Assembly: GCA_016290875.1 (NCBI GenBank)
Contig: JAEEVL010000009.1
Span: forward strand, 56,433 to 120,432
Direction of reading: 5' to 3'
Source: Ruminococcus sp.
GTDB lineage: Bacteria; Bacillota; Clostridia; Oscillospirales; Ruminococcaceae
DNA length: 64,000 bases
Below are positions 52,317-61,522 of the stretch, piece after piece. Within the stretch, counting starts at the first letter, position 1. Every line of letters starts with the position of its first letter. The notes under the pieces were generated by a model. It did no database searches. It had not been told where the DNA came from and saw only the letters and a list, made by a program, of their open reading frames with translations. The position numbers were made by a program, and so were the translations under genes.

Positions 52317-54050
52317 ATGAAGAAACTTATGCTTGGAAACGAAGCCTTTGCAAGAGGCTTGTACGAAGCCGGATGCCGCGTTGTTTCGAGTTATCCCGGA
52401 ACACCCTCTACTGAGATCACAGAAGAGGTCGCTAAGTACGATGAGGTCTATGCTGAATGGGCTCCGAACGAGAAGGTCGCTATGGAGACAGCTCTCGGAG
52501 CATCTATCGCAGGTGCAAGAAGCTTCTGCGGAATGAAGCACGTAGGACTCAACGTAGCAGCTGATCCGCTTTATACAGCAGCTTATACAGGTGTGAGCGC
52601 AGGTATGGTTATCGCTGTTGCTGACGACCAGGGGATGCACTCCTCACAGAACGAGCAGGACAGCCGCCATCACGCTATCGCAGCTAAGGTGCCTATGCTC
52701 GAACCTTCGGATTCAGGCGAATGTAAGGAATTCGTAAAGCTCGCTTTCGAGCTTTCAGAGAAATATGATGCTCCGTTCATCGTAAGAATGTCCACAAGAG
52801 TTGCTCACTCACAGAGCATCGTTGAAGTTGAGGACAGACAGGAGCGCGAGCTTATCCCCTATGAAAAGAACGCTCAGAAATACGTTATGATGCCTGCATA
52901 TGCAAAGGGCAGACACGTATTCGTTGAAGAGCGCACAAAGAAGCTTATAGAATTCGCTGAGACAACACCTCTCAACCGCACAGAGATCTCTGACAAGGCT
53001 GAGTTCGGTGTTATCACAAACGGCGCTGCTTATCAGTACGTTAAGGAAGCTCTCGGAGACAAGGCTTCCGTACTCAAGCTCGGTATGGTAAATCCTCTCC
53101 CCGTAAAGCTAATACAGGACTTTGCTGCAAAGTATGAGAAGATCTACGTTATCGAGGAACTCGACGGTATCATCGAGCAGCACTGCCGCAATATCGGCGT
53201 GAACAATATCCAGGGCAAGGATATATTCGGTTATATCGGCGAGATCAATCAGGCTGTTATCGCAGATAAGCTCCTTGGCGAGAAGAAGGAGTTCACAGCT
53301 CTTGAAGAGAACATTCCTATGAGACCGCCTGTTATGTGTCCGGGATGTCCTCACAGAGGCCTTTTCTACTGCCTCAGCAAGAATAAGATAACTGTTTCCG
53401 GCGATATCGGATGCTACACTCTCGGAGCTGTTGCACCGCTGTTTGCCGTTGATACAACTATATGTATGGGCGCTTCTATCTCAGGTCTCCACGGCTTCAA
53501 CAAGGCTCGCGGAGCAGAGTCAGAACACAAGACTGTTGCTGTTATCGGTGATTCAACCTTTATGCACAGCGGTATGACAGGCCTTGTGAATATCGCCTAC
53601 AACAACTCAAATTCAACTGTCATCATCCTTGATAACTCTATCACAGGTATGACTGGTCACCAGCAGAACCCCACCACCGGCAAGAACCTTAAGGGCGATC
53701 CGGCAGCAGCCGTTAACCTCGAGGAGCTCTGCAAGGCTATCGGCATCAAGAGAGTCCGCGTAGTTGATCCTTATCATCTCGCTGAGACTGAGGCTGCTAT
53801 CAAGGAGGAACTCGCAGCTGACGAGCCTTCCGTTATCATCTCACGCCGTCCGTGTGCTCTGCTGAAGTATGTAAAGCACAATCCGCCTCTCAAGGTAAAC
53901 GCTGACAAGTGCGTAGGCTGCAAGATGTGTATGAAGCTCGGATGTCCTGCTATCTCAATGCGTGACGGCAAGGCTGTTATCGACCATACACAGTGCGTAG
54001 GCTGCGGAATCTGTCAGGAGCAGTGCAAGGTCGGCGCTATCGAAGCGTAA
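52317..54050 (+). CDS. iorA: Indolepyruvate ferredoxin oxidoreductase, alpha subunit
   Basis: A 577-residue thiamine-diphosphate enzyme subunit that interconverts arylpyruvates and aryl-acetyl-CoA with ferredoxin. Visible parts are the PYR-type N-terminus (VVSSYPGTPSTEI, EWAPNEKVAME), a ThDP-binding region (GDIGCYTLG, MGASISGLHGF, VIGDSTFMHSG) and two C-terminal ferredoxin motifs (CVGCKMCMKLGCP, CVGCGICQEQCK). The partner iorB lies 730 bp downstream behind two small genes. With paaK and an ACT protein next, the operon probably works in arylacetate assimilation or aromatic amino-acid breakdown. Confidence 0.95.
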   Translation: MKKLMLGNEAFARGLYEAGCRVVSSYPGTPSTEITEEVAKYDEVYAEWAPNEKVAMETALGASIAGARSFCGMKHVGLNVAADPLYTAAYTGVSAGMVIAVADDQGMHSSQNEQDSRHHAIAAKVPMLEPSDSGECKEFVKLAFELSEKYDAPFIVRMSTRVAHSQSIVEVEDRQERELIPYEKNAQKYVMMPAYAKGRHVFVEERTKKLIEFAETTPLNRTEISDKAEFGVITNGAAYQYVKEALGDKASVLKLGMVNPLPVKLIQDFAAKYEKIYVIEELDGIIEQHCRNIGVNNIQGKDIFGYIGEINQAVIADKLLGEKKEFTALEENIPMRPPVMCPGCPHRGLFYCLSKNKITVSGDIGCYTLGAVAPLFAVDTTICMGASISGLHGFNKARGAESEHKTVAVIGDSTFMHSGMTGLVNIAYNNSNSTVIILDNSITGMTGHQQNPTTGKNLKGDPAAAVNLEELCKAIGIKRVRVVDPYHLAETEAAIKEELAADEPSVIISRRPCALLKYVKHNPPLKVNADKCVGCKMCMKLGCPAISMRDGKAVIDHTQCVGCGICQEQCKVGAIEA

Positions 54051-54144
54051 GAATATACAATAATTCACATATCCGCGCTACGTGCCGTTCCGGCGCTGCA
54101 ATAAATATAATCACATAAAACACACTAATAATCGAGGTAATACC

Positions 54145-54351
54145 ATGAAGATAAGAAATATCAACTGTCCTTACTGTAATGTAGCTATGAAGTATATGGG
54201 AACAAAGCGCATACAGCTCGGAAAGAGCGGTCTTATATTTGAACATCTCGACCAATGGCTCTCCGGAGCTCTCACTGCGAGCATATATGAATGTCCGCGA
54301 TGCGGAAAACTTGAATTTTTCAGATACAAAAAGCCTAAAAAGGAGCAATAA
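54145..54351 (+). CDS. Small zinc-ribbon protein inside the ior operon
   Basis: A 68-residue protein with two CxxC pairs, CPYC (N-terminal) and CPRC, spaced like a zinc ribbon. The ATG at 54145 follows CGAGGTAA. It overlaps the next gene by one base (TAATG) and is therefore translationally coupled to it. Function is unknown; it lies between iorA and iorB. Confidence 0.7.
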   Translation: MKIRNINCPYCNVAMKYMGTKRIQLGKSGLIFEHLDQWLSGALTASIYECPRCGKLEFFRYKKPKKEQ

Positions 54352-54743
54352 TGTTACAGATGAACATATATGAGGAGTTCGCACACTGGCTGGACTCCCT
54401 GCTTGAAAACAATGATATTCCCGAAAGCGCAAAGGCTTTCTGCTTCAATCTCTATGAGGAGTCGGAAGAAGATCACATCTACGGCATTCAGCTTATAGCA
54501 GCAGGAGAATTTGATCCTGCCGACACAGCAGGCGATTGGGCTTGCGAAGAAGTATGGAGCAGCGAGGAAGATATCTTCACAGTTGACACTTCTGACGAGG
54601 AGGACACCGGCTGGAAACACGCACAGGACCTTTTCAAGGAAATGGTGAAGGAATACCTCGAAAGCGGTACTTACAAAAATGTGCTTCTCGGTGCTGAGGG
54701 CAATGCTATCGGTTTTGTTGACGGAGAACTGGAGATACTCTGA
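54351..54743 (+). CDS. Acidic hypothetical protein inside the ior operon
   Basis: A 130-residue, strongly acidic soluble protein, without membrane helices, that I do not recognise. Sequence such as DWACEEVWSSEEDIF and WKHAQDLFKEMVKEYLESG suggests mixed alpha/beta structure. Its ATG overlaps the zinc-ribbon stop. Together these two genes split iorA from iorB, an arrangement not usual for the pair. Confidence 0.65.
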   Translation: MLQMNIYEEFAHWLDSLLENNDIPESAKAFCFNLYEESEEDHIYGIQLIAAGEFDPADTAGDWACEEVWSSEEDIFTVDTSDEEDTGWKHAQDLFKEMVKEYLESGTYKNVLLGAEGNAIGFVDGELEIL

Positions 54744-54778
54744 TATCTCGACAGTAGTAAATATACAAGGAGAAAAAA

Positions 54779-55354
54779 ATGGAAACTAAATCTATTATGA
54801 TAGTCGGCGTAGGCGGACAGGGTTCGCTTCTCGCTTCAAGACTTCTGGGAAATGTGCTTCTTGCACAGGGTTATGATGTTAAGGTCAGCGAGGTACACGG
54901 AATGAGCCAGCGAGGCGGTTCTGTTGTAACATATGTAAAGTACGGTGAGAAGGTTTATTCTCCTGTTATCGAAAAGGGCGAAGCTGACGCTGTTATCTCA
55001 TTTGAGATGCTCGAGGCTGCAAGATGTCTGCCTTATCTCAAGAAGGGCGGCAAGCTCATCACATCCACACAGCAGATAGATCCTATGCCTGTTATTACAG
55101 GTGCTGCACAGTATCCCGAGGATCTTGCAGGAAAGATCAAAGCTGCCGGTGCTGAACTTATTGCAGTTGACGCTCTTTCACTCGCTGAACAGGCTGGTAC
55201 TGCAAAGGCTTCAAATGTAGTTCTTATGGGTGTATTCTCTGCGATAACAGACTATCCCGAGGAGCTGTGGCAGAAAGCTCTGGAGCAGTGTGTTCCGGCT
55301 AAGTTCCTCGAACTCAACAAGAAGGCTTTTGAGCTTGGAAAAGCTGCTAAGTAA
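54779..55354 (+). CDS. iorB: Indolepyruvate ferredoxin oxidoreductase, beta subunit
   Basis: A 191-residue gamma-domain subunit paired with IorA. VGVGGQGSLLASRLLGNVLL and EVHGMSQRGGSVVTYVKYG are family hallmarks. RBS AAGGAG precedes the ATG. The gene is followed after about 50 bp by paaK, consistent with shared use of aryl-acetyl-CoA. Confidence 0.95.
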   Translation: METKSIMIVGVGGQGSLLASRLLGNVLLAQGYDVKVSEVHGMSQRGGSVVTYVKYGEKVYSPVIEKGEADAVISFEMLEAARCLPYLKKGGKLITSTQQIDPMPVITGAAQYPEDLAGKIKAAGAELIAVDALSLAEQAGTAKASNVVLMGVFSAITDYPEELWQKALEQCVPAKFLELNKKAFELGKAAK

Positions 55355-55406
55355 TAACTGATATCAACTTGACATAAGAAATCTTATTTTAAGGAGTCTG
55401 AAACCA

Positions 55407-56714
55407 ATGGAAAAATATTGGAATCCGGAAATTGAATGTATGTCCCGTGAGGATATGAAGAAGCTGCAGGACGAGAGACTTGTTGCACAGGTAAAGCACG
55501 TTTACGACAACGTGAAGTATTACCGTGACCTTATGGATGAAAAGGGCGTAAAGCCTGAGGACATCAAGTCAACTGATGATCTTCACAAGCTGCCTTTCCT
55601 CAGCAAGGCTGACCTGAGAGATGCTTATCCCTACGGACTTCTTGCAAAGCCGCTCAGTGAATGTGTAAGAATCCATTCTACCAGCGGTACGACCGGAAAA
55701 AGAGTAGTAGCATTTTATACACAGCACGACATCGACCTCTGGGATGAATGTGTAGCAAGAGCTATCACAGCTGCCGGCGGTACAAATGAGGACGTATGTC
55801 AGATCGCATACGGCTTCGGACTCTTCACAGGCGGTGCAGGACTCAACGGCGGTTCTCACAAAGTCGGCTGTCTGACAATGCCTATGTCATCAGGAAATAC
55901 AGAGCGTCAGATAACATTTATGCAGGATCTCGGTGCAACTATTCTCTGCTGCACACCTTCATATGCTGCATATATCGGCGAAACAGTTCAGGAAATGGGA
56001 CTTACTCCAGATGATCTCAAGCTCAAGGCTGGTATCTTCGGTGCAGAGCCCTGGACTGAGGAGATGAGACGTTCTATCGAGAAGTCTCTCGGCATCAAGG
56101 CTTACGACATCTATGGTCTTACTGAGACCAGCGGTCCCGGCGTTGCTTTTGAGTGTTCTGAGCAGACCGGTATGCATATCAATGAGGACAACTTCATTCC
56201 GGAGATAATCGATCCCGAAACAGGTGAAGTTCTTCCCGAGGGCGAGGTAGGAGAGCTTGTATTCACAAGTATCACCAAGGAAGCATTCCCGCTTCTCCGT
56301 TACCGCACACGCGACCTCTGCGTTCTCAGCAGAAAGAAGTGTTCCTGCGGCAGAACTCTCATCAAAATGGCTAAGCCTATGGGCAGAAGCGATGATATGA
56401 TGATCATTCGTGGTGTAAACGTATTCCCGTCACAGATCGAGACAGTTCTCATTGAACAGGGATATTCACCGAACTACCTCATCGAAGTTGACCGCGTAAA
56501 CAACACAGATACTCTCGACATCAATGTTGAGATGAATCCGGAGCAGTTCTCCGATAAGGTCAAGGATATGCAGAAGCAGGAGAGAGCTCTTGCAGACGCA
56601 ATGAAGCTTATGATAGGCATCAATCCTAAGGTACACCTTGTATCTCCGAAGTCTATCACAAGAAGTGAGGGCAAGGCTGTTCGTGTAATCGACAAGCGAA
56701 AGCTCCACGACTAA
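55407..56714 (+). CDS. paaK: Phenylacetate-CoA ligase
   Basis: A 435-residue adenylate-forming enzyme that makes phenylacetyl-CoA (or related aryl-acetyl-CoA) from the free acid. Motifs are HSTSGTTGKR (ATP binding), YDIYGLTETSGPG and the C-terminal RSDDMMIIRGVNVFPSQIE hinge. In this setting it may supply the CoA ester to IorAB, either for reductive carboxylation or from the reverse direction to save ATP. Sits between iorB and a Cse60-like gene. Confidence 0.93.
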   Translation: MEKYWNPEIECMSREDMKKLQDERLVAQVKHVYDNVKYYRDLMDEKGVKPEDIKSTDDLHKLPFLSKADLRDAYPYGLLAKPLSECVRIHSTSGTTGKRVVAFYTQHDIDLWDECVARAITAAGGTNEDVCQIAYGFGLFTGGAGLNGGSHKVGCLTMPMSSGNTERQITFMQDLGATILCCTPSYAAYIGETVQEMGLTPDDLKLKAGIFGAEPWTEEMRRSIEKSLGIKAYDIYGLTETSGPGVAFECSEQTGMHINEDNFIPEIIDPETGEVLPEGEVGELVFTSITKEAFPLLRYRTRDLCVLSRKKCSCGRTLIKMAKPMGRSDDMMIIRGVNVFPSQIETVLIEQGYSPNYLIEVDRVNNTDTLDINVEMNPEQFSDKVKDMQKQERALADAMKLMIGINPKVHLVSPKSITRSEGKAVRVIDKRKLHD

Positions 56715-56767
56715 GATAAATAGCCCGCAACGGGTTATAATATATTAAAATCACAGGAGGAATCATT

Positions 56768-56992
56768 ATGAAAGTCAAAATCTTTTCAACAAATTTTATG
56801 CCTGAACAGGAGAAATACGAGAAATTTGCGACATTTGAGAACGAACTCAATCAGTTTATCGAGTCAGTAAAGGTCATCGACATCAAGTACAGCACTACTG
56901 CAAGTATGTGTCACGATGCTCAGACTCACGTTAATGAGTATATCGAGGATTTCTCAGCTCTCGTTATGTATGAGGAGAAGGGCAGCAACTAA
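56768..56992 (+). CDS. Cse60-like small protein
   Basis: A 74-residue protein resembling sporulation protein Cse60: FENELNQFIESVKVIDIKYS and a C-terminal FSALVMYEE. Cse60 is controlled by a mother-cell sigma factor in Bacillus; here the gene lies after paaK with RBS GGAGG. The resemblance is short, so a general conserved hypothetical is the alternative. Confidence 0.5.
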   Translation: MKVKIFSTNFMPEQEKYEKFATFENELNQFIESVKVIDIKYSTTASMCHDAQTHVNEYIEDFSALVMYEEKGSN

Positions 56993-57017
56993 TTCATAAA
57001 AAATAGCTGTTATCCTT

Positions 57018-57064
57018 GCAGGCACAGCGCTCTTGACGGGCGCTGTTTCCTGTGGCTGTTTTTT
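57018..57064 (+). terminator. Terminator between the Cse60-like and ACT genes
   Basis: A nested stem built around ACAGCGC (57024-57030) and GCGCTGT (57040-57046), extended by GCAGG/CCTGT-type pairing, then six T at 57059-57064. Confidence 0.7.
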
Positions 57065-57099
57065 CAAAGCTCTCATAATCTATAAGAGGAGGACTGAAT

Positions 57100-57534
57100 A
57101 TGGCAAACGTAAAACAAATATCAGTTTTTGTTGATAATAAACCCGGTCAGGCAGCTGGGGCTATGCGAGTGATAAAGGAGAACGGAATTAACCTCAGAGC
57201 ACTCAGCCTTGCAGATACTGCTGATTTCGGCATAGTAAGATTCATTGCCAACGATACAGAAAAAACTGTGGATATACTGAAAGCAGCCGGCTATCCAGTT
57301 AATGTTACAGAAGTCGTAGCTATCTCTATACCTGACACACCCGGTCAGCTCAGCCGCGTACTCGATGCACTCGGCAACGACAACGTTAATGTTGAGTATA
57401 TGTACTCATTCCTCGGAACATCTGACAGAGCGGTTTCTTTTGTTATCCGTGTTGATGACAACGCTCACGCTTCAGATGTGCTTACAAAGAATGGTATTAT
57501 TCAGCTTACCGAAAATGACATAGCTGAAATGTAA
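57100..57534 (+). CDS. Tandem ACT-domain protein
   Basis: A 144-residue protein made of two ACT domains (about 4-70 and 73-142; second one starts VAISIPDTPGQLSRVLDAL). ACT domains bind amino acids and regulate enzymes. Single or paired ACT proteins often sit beside paaK and ior genes, so it may sense aromatic or branched-chain amino acids for this operon. RBS GAGGAGG precedes the ATG. Confidence 0.88.
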   Translation: MANVKQISVFVDNKPGQAAGAMRVIKENGINLRALSLADTADFGIVRFIANDTEKTVDILKAAGYPVNVTEVVAISIPDTPGQLSRVLDALGNDNVNVEYMYSFLGTSDRAVSFVIRVDDNAHASDVLTKNGIIQLTENDIAEM

Positions 57535-57581
57535 GATATGCACAAATCTTGTTAGCTGTGGTAAAATTATTTTGAAAACGC

Positions 57582-57611
57582 TTGACAGTAATCTTCACGT
57601 TGATGTATAAT
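57582..57611 (+). promoter_or_regulatory. Promoter of the zinc-ribbon gene
   Basis: TTGACA (57582-57587), 18-nt spacer, TATAAT (57606-57611). The preceding AACGC context is shared with the tRNA-Leu promoter. Confidence 0.75.
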
Positions 57612-57670
57612 GTATTTATAGACTAAAATAAATACGAGCATGGAAAAATTATCAACAGGAGTGATTAATC

Positions 57671-58105
57671 ATGGGTCTTTTTGACACTATCGGCAGCATG
57701 GGTAAGGGTGCTTCCGAAAAGGCAAAAAACGTTTCCGAGGCTAACAATCTCAAGAGAAAGATCCTCTATGAGGAGGAGCGAATCGTTGAGATCTTTACAG
57801 ACCTTGGAAAGAAATACTACAAGAATCCGGACGGTGATCCTTCGGAACTCAAGCTTCTCTGCGATGATATCGACCAGAGACGCAGAAGAATCAAGAAAAT
57901 GCGCTTTGAACTGAATGGTATCAGGGGATACAAGATCTGTCCTAAGTGTGACGCAGAGGTAAACGAGCGTTTCCAGTTCTGCGGACGCTGCGGTGCAAGA
58001 CTCCCCGACATCGAGGACGAGGACTTTATGTCACTTGAACCCAACGATTACTATACAGAAAGCAGCAATAATTTCTTCAACGCGGATTCTAACAAGAATT
58101 ATTGA
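57671..58105 (+). CDS. Coiled-coil / zinc-ribbon protein
   Basis: A 144-residue cytoplasmic protein. Residues about 20-90 are charged and helical (ILYEEERIVEIFTDLGKKYY, RRRRIKKMRFEL), followed by a zinc ribbon (CPKCDAEVNERFQFCGRCG). Function unknown. RBS AGGAG precedes the ATG; own promoter and terminator imply a monocistronic unit. Confidence 0.75.
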   Translation: MGLFDTIGSMGKGASEKAKNVSEANNLKRKILYEEERIVEIFTDLGKKYYKNPDGDPSELKLLCDDIDQRRRRIKKMRFELNGIRGYKICPKCDAEVNERFQFCGRCGARLPDIEDEDFMSLEPNDYYTESSNNFFNADSNKNY

Positions 58106-58110
58106 TCAAA

Positions 58111-58147
58111 AAGCTGTTCTGATTTATTCGGAACAGCTTGATTTTTT
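58111..58147 (+). terminator. Terminator after the zinc-ribbon gene
   Basis: AAGCTGTTC (58111-58119), 11-nt loop, GAACAGCTT (58131-58139), then a run of six T. Confidence 0.85.
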
Positions 58148-58159
58148 AAGGGAATACCG

Positions 58160-59494
58160 ATGAAACGTATAAAATACCTGATAACGCTTTTGTTTTTGCT
58201 TATATTTGCAAACCTTCCGTTACTATGGGCAGATGCGCCTGTTACGGCAGGCGTTAAGGCTGCCGTGACTTTTATAGCTGCTCTCGAATGGCTCATTGTA
58301 TTCTTCACAGGCTACCAAAGGCGGAAAACTCCCGGCGGAAGACTCGGCGGACTCAAAAAAGGCATAGATACCATACATATCACGGGTACAGCCGCTGCGA
58401 TAGAAGCAGTGCTGCTCATCTTATGGCTGACGCTCACCGATCACAGTATCGCACTGATACTGACGGCGGTCGGAGTACCGCTCGCAGCGTTGGGACTTCT
58501 GATGATCTCGGGTATGTTCAGACTTGTGATACACGGCAGGCAAGTGAAGATATCACGTTTTGCACTGCTAATAATGTTCTGGTGGGTACCGGTAGTTAAT
58601 CTCTTCGTTATCCGCAGTTTCTATAAGAACGCAAGGCGTGAGTTCATGATAGAATCGGCAAAGGAAGAACTTGATACGTCAAGAGAAGCAAGCACAGTCT
58701 GTGCTACAAAGTATCCGCTGCTGCTCGTTCACGGTATCTTCTTCCGCGATTGGCAGCTGGTGAATTACTGGGGAAGAGTTCCGGCTGAGCTTGAAAGAAA
58801 CGGTGCAAAGGTCTTCTACGGCAAACAGCAGTCATCGCTCGCAGTTGCTGAAAGCGCTGTGGAGGTAAAGTCAGCGATAGAAAGAGTTATTGCAGAGACC
58901 GGTGCTGAAAAGGTGAATATAATTGCTCATTCAAAGGGCGGACTTGACTCAAGATATGCAATCAGCTGTCTTGGCATGGATAAATATGTTGCAACTCTTA
59001 CTACGATAAATACACCGCATAAGGGCTGCGATATGGTGGACTATCTGCTGAAGAAAGTTCCCGGAAGCATTGTTAATATCATAGAAAAGCGATACAACCG
59101 CTTTTTCAGCAAGCTCGGAGACAAGACACCGGATTTTATGGCTGGTGTGCGTGACCTGAGTGCAGTCCGGGCGAAGTCTTATGATACAGAGATGCCGGAT
59201 TCACCGCAGGTCTCATACAGAAGCATAATGACTGTTATGAAGAACTCACGTTCGGCAGGCTTTCCGCTGAATATCGGATATTTGCTCATAAAGAAGCTCA
59301 ACGGTGCAAACGACGGTCTTGTATGGGAAGATTCCGCTAAGCACGGTGAACGTTTCAGACTTGTGACCAGTGACAAAAAGCGCGGCATAAGCCACGGTGA
59401 TGCTATTGATCTTATGCGTGAGAATATCGAAGGTTTTGATGTCCGCGAATTCTACGTAGGATTGGTCTCTGAACTGAGGGAAGAGGGCTTCTGA
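58160..59494 (+). CDS. Membrane-anchored lipase-like alpha/beta hydrolase
   Basis: A 444-residue protein with about four N-terminal membrane helices (first 160 residues) and an alpha/beta-hydrolase domain. LLLVHGIFFRDW is the oxyanion region, IIAHSKGGLDSRYA carries the nucleophilic Ser, and GISHGDAID probably holds the catalytic His. It resembles triacylglycerol lipase or PGAP1-like esterases. Natural substrate unknown; esters of plant lipids or polysaccharide esters are possible. Its 3' end overlaps a convergent gene by 43 bp. Confidence 0.82.
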   Translation: MKRIKYLITLLFLLIFANLPLLWADAPVTAGVKAAVTFIAALEWLIVFFTGYQRRKTPGGRLGGLKKGIDTIHITGTAAAIEAVLLILWLTLTDHSIALILTAVGVPLAALGLLMISGMFRLVIHGRQVKISRFALLIMFWWVPVVNLFVIRSFYKNARREFMIESAKEELDTSREASTVCATKYPLLLVHGIFFRDWQLVNYWGRVPAELERNGAKVFYGKQQSSLAVAESAVEVKSAIERVIAETGAEKVNIIAHSKGGLDSRYAISCLGMDKYVATLTTINTPHKGCDMVDYLLKKVPGSIVNIIEKRYNRFFSKLGDKTPDFMAGVRDLSAVRAKSYDTEMPDSPQVSYRSIMTVMKNSRSAGFPLNIGYLLIKKLNGANDGLVWEDSAKHGERFRLVTSDKKRGISHGDAIDLMRENIEGFDVREFYVGLVSELREEGF

Positions 59495-59871
59495 GTGCCG
59501 AACTGCTGCATTATCCTCCGGCATATGAACCTTGCCGGTATGCACAGTACGAACCAATAACAGGTGAACGGCAGACATATCTGCCCGAGCAGATTTAATG
59601 GTATCTCCGAATAATCCCACACTTCCCAGTGCATTATAATATTATCGAAAACTCCGACGGTGAATTCTATCGCAGTTATGATAATTGCACCGATGAAGCA
59701 GCTTCTGATGAGTGTAACGGTCTCGCGGCTGTTGATACCGTAGAGCACGGCGAAAACTATACCGCCGGTGAGTGACATAGTCCAGTGGGTATAACCTCTG
59801 CCGACTATTTCGACAAGACTGTAAAGGAAATATCCCATCAGAAATGCAAATAAATACTGTGATGATCTCAT
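59452..59871 (-). CDS. CmpB-like (PF06541-type) membrane protein
   Basis: A 139-residue protein with four membrane helices. WTMSLTGGIVFAVLYGINS, IEFTVGVFDNI, VWDYSEIPLNLLGQICLPF follow the 'putative ABC-transporter type IV' family. Function is unknown. It converges on the lipase gene and overlaps its end by 43 bp, so antisense pairing at the 3' ends is possible. RBS GAGG is 8 nt upstream. Confidence 0.75.
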   Translation of the reverse strand: MRSSQYLFAFLMGYFLYSLVEIVGRGYTHWTMSLTGGIVFAVLYGINSRETVTLIRSCFIGAIIITAIEFTVGVFDNIIMHWEVWDYSEIPLNLLGQICLPFTCYWFVLCIPARFICRRIMQQFGTQKPSSLSSETNPT

Positions 59872-59947
59872 AGTCTGACCTCAAATCCTGTTTTTTAGTA
59901 TTATTGACGCAAGATATTAAATTATACTGTAATAAAGGAGTATTATT

Positions 59948-61420
59948 ATGCGAAAAAGCTGTATACTTATGCACATCTCGAGTTTGCCGTCCGAATACGG
60001 CATAGGCAAAATGGGAAAGCACGCATATGAATTTGTCGATTTTCTCAGAAGTGCCGGTGTAAAGTGCTGGCAGATACTTCCGCTGTCACCGACGAGTTAC
60101 GGTGATTCACCGTACCAGTCTTTCTCAGCAAATGCCTGCAATCCCTACTTCATCGACTTTGAGACGCTCGAAAGTGACGGACTGCTCGAAACACATGAGT
60201 ATACCTCTTTTACGTGGGAGAGACAGCCTGACAAGGTCGATTATGCGCTGCTGTACGAAAACTGCTTCAAGGTGCTGAAGATAGCATATTCACGCTTCAA
60301 GCCGTCTAAGGTGCCGGAGTATAAGGAATACTGTGAGGCTAATGCGGAATGGCTCGATGAATACGGTCTGTTTATGGCGCTGAAAACGCGCAACGGCGGC
60401 AAGCCATGGTTCGAGTGGGAACACGATTTGGTGTATCACAAGCCACAGGCTGTTGCTGATGCTAAGAAACAGCTCAAAAAAGAAATAGAGTTCTATAAAT
60501 TCATGCAGTTTGAGTTCAGCCGCCAATGGAAGGCTCTGAAAAAATATGCCAATGACAGCGGCATTGAAATAGTCGGTGATATACCGATATACTGCGCACT
60601 CGACAGCGTTGAAGCCTGGGCAGACCACAAGCTTTTCTGGTTCAACAGAAGACGGCGTCCTGTATGTGTTGCAGGCTGTCCGCCCGATGAATTCTCACCG
60701 ACCGGTCAGCTTTGGGGAAATCCTCTTTACGACTGGGACTATCATAAGAAGACCGGCTATAAATGGTGGATAAACCGTATTAAAACGGCTTCGGAGTTTT
60801 ATGACATTGTTCGTATCGACCATTTCCGCGGCTTTGAGAGCTATTACACGATACCTTTCGGCAACAAGGACGCTACTGTCGGAGAGTGGAAAAAAGGTCC
60901 GGACTACGAGCTGTTCAGACTGGCTGAGGAAAAACTTGGCAGGCTCAATATCATCGCTGAGGACCTCGGCTTCATAACACCAGAAGTAAGGGCGATGCTT
61001 GACAAGTGCGGTTATCCGGGTATGAAAGTGCTTCAGTTCGGCTTCTCGGATGGTAAGAACGACTACCTGCCGCATAATTTCACGACGACAAACTGCTTTG
61101 CATATACCGGCACTCATGACAATGAGACTCTCAACGGCTGGGTGGATACACTTGACAAGAAATCGCTCAAATTTGCCAAGAAATACCTCGGAGTCAGGAG
61201 AAAGAGTGAGATACCTATGGCAGTCGTAAAGGCGGCGTGGGGAAGTGTGGCGGAGGTTGCCTGTGCGCAGATACAGGACTTTCTCGACAGCCCGGTTGAG
61301 GACAGGATGAATACCCCCTCGACTCTTGGCTGCAACTGGCAGTTCAGAACGAAAGCGGCTGATTTCACGCCGGAACTTGCAAAGAAGATACGCAAGCTGA
61401 ACAAGATGTATAACAGATAA
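59948..61420 (+). CDS. malQ: 4-alpha-glucanotransferase
   Basis: A 490-residue GH77 amylomaltase that moves alpha-1,4-glucan segments between maltodextrins. SLPSEYGIGKMG, VRIDHFRGFESYY (nucleophile Asp), IIAEDLGFITPEVR (acid/base Glu) and TGTHDNETLNGW are visible. Followed after 100 bp by glgP; together they break down maltodextrin or glycogen stores. RBS AAAGGAG precedes the ATG. Confidence 0.95.
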   Translation: MRKSCILMHISSLPSEYGIGKMGKHAYEFVDFLRSAGVKCWQILPLSPTSYGDSPYQSFSANACNPYFIDFETLESDGLLETHEYTSFTWERQPDKVDYALLYENCFKVLKIAYSRFKPSKVPEYKEYCEANAEWLDEYGLFMALKTRNGGKPWFEWEHDLVYHKPQAVADAKKQLKKEIEFYKFMQFEFSRQWKALKKYANDSGIEIVGDIPIYCALDSVEAWADHKLFWFNRRRRPVCVAGCPPDEFSPTGQLWGNPLYDWDYHKKTGYKWWINRIKTASEFYDIVRIDHFRGFESYYTIPFGNKDATVGEWKKGPDYELFRLAEEKLGRLNIIAEDLGFITPEVRAMLDKCGYPGMKVLQFGFSDGKNDYLPHNFTTTNCFAYTGTHDNETLNGWVDTLDKKSLKFAKKYLGVRRKSEIPMAVVKAAWGSVAEVACAQIQDFLDSPVEDRMNTPSTLGCNWQFRTKAADFTPELAKKIRKLNKMYNR

Positions 61421-61522
61421 TAGATTTCAGATTTTAGAATTCAGAAATCAGAGCTTAGAAAAGAAACTTATAATGCGAATAATGATTCAAGTCAACAATA
61501 AATCAGGATTGGAGTTAGAAAA

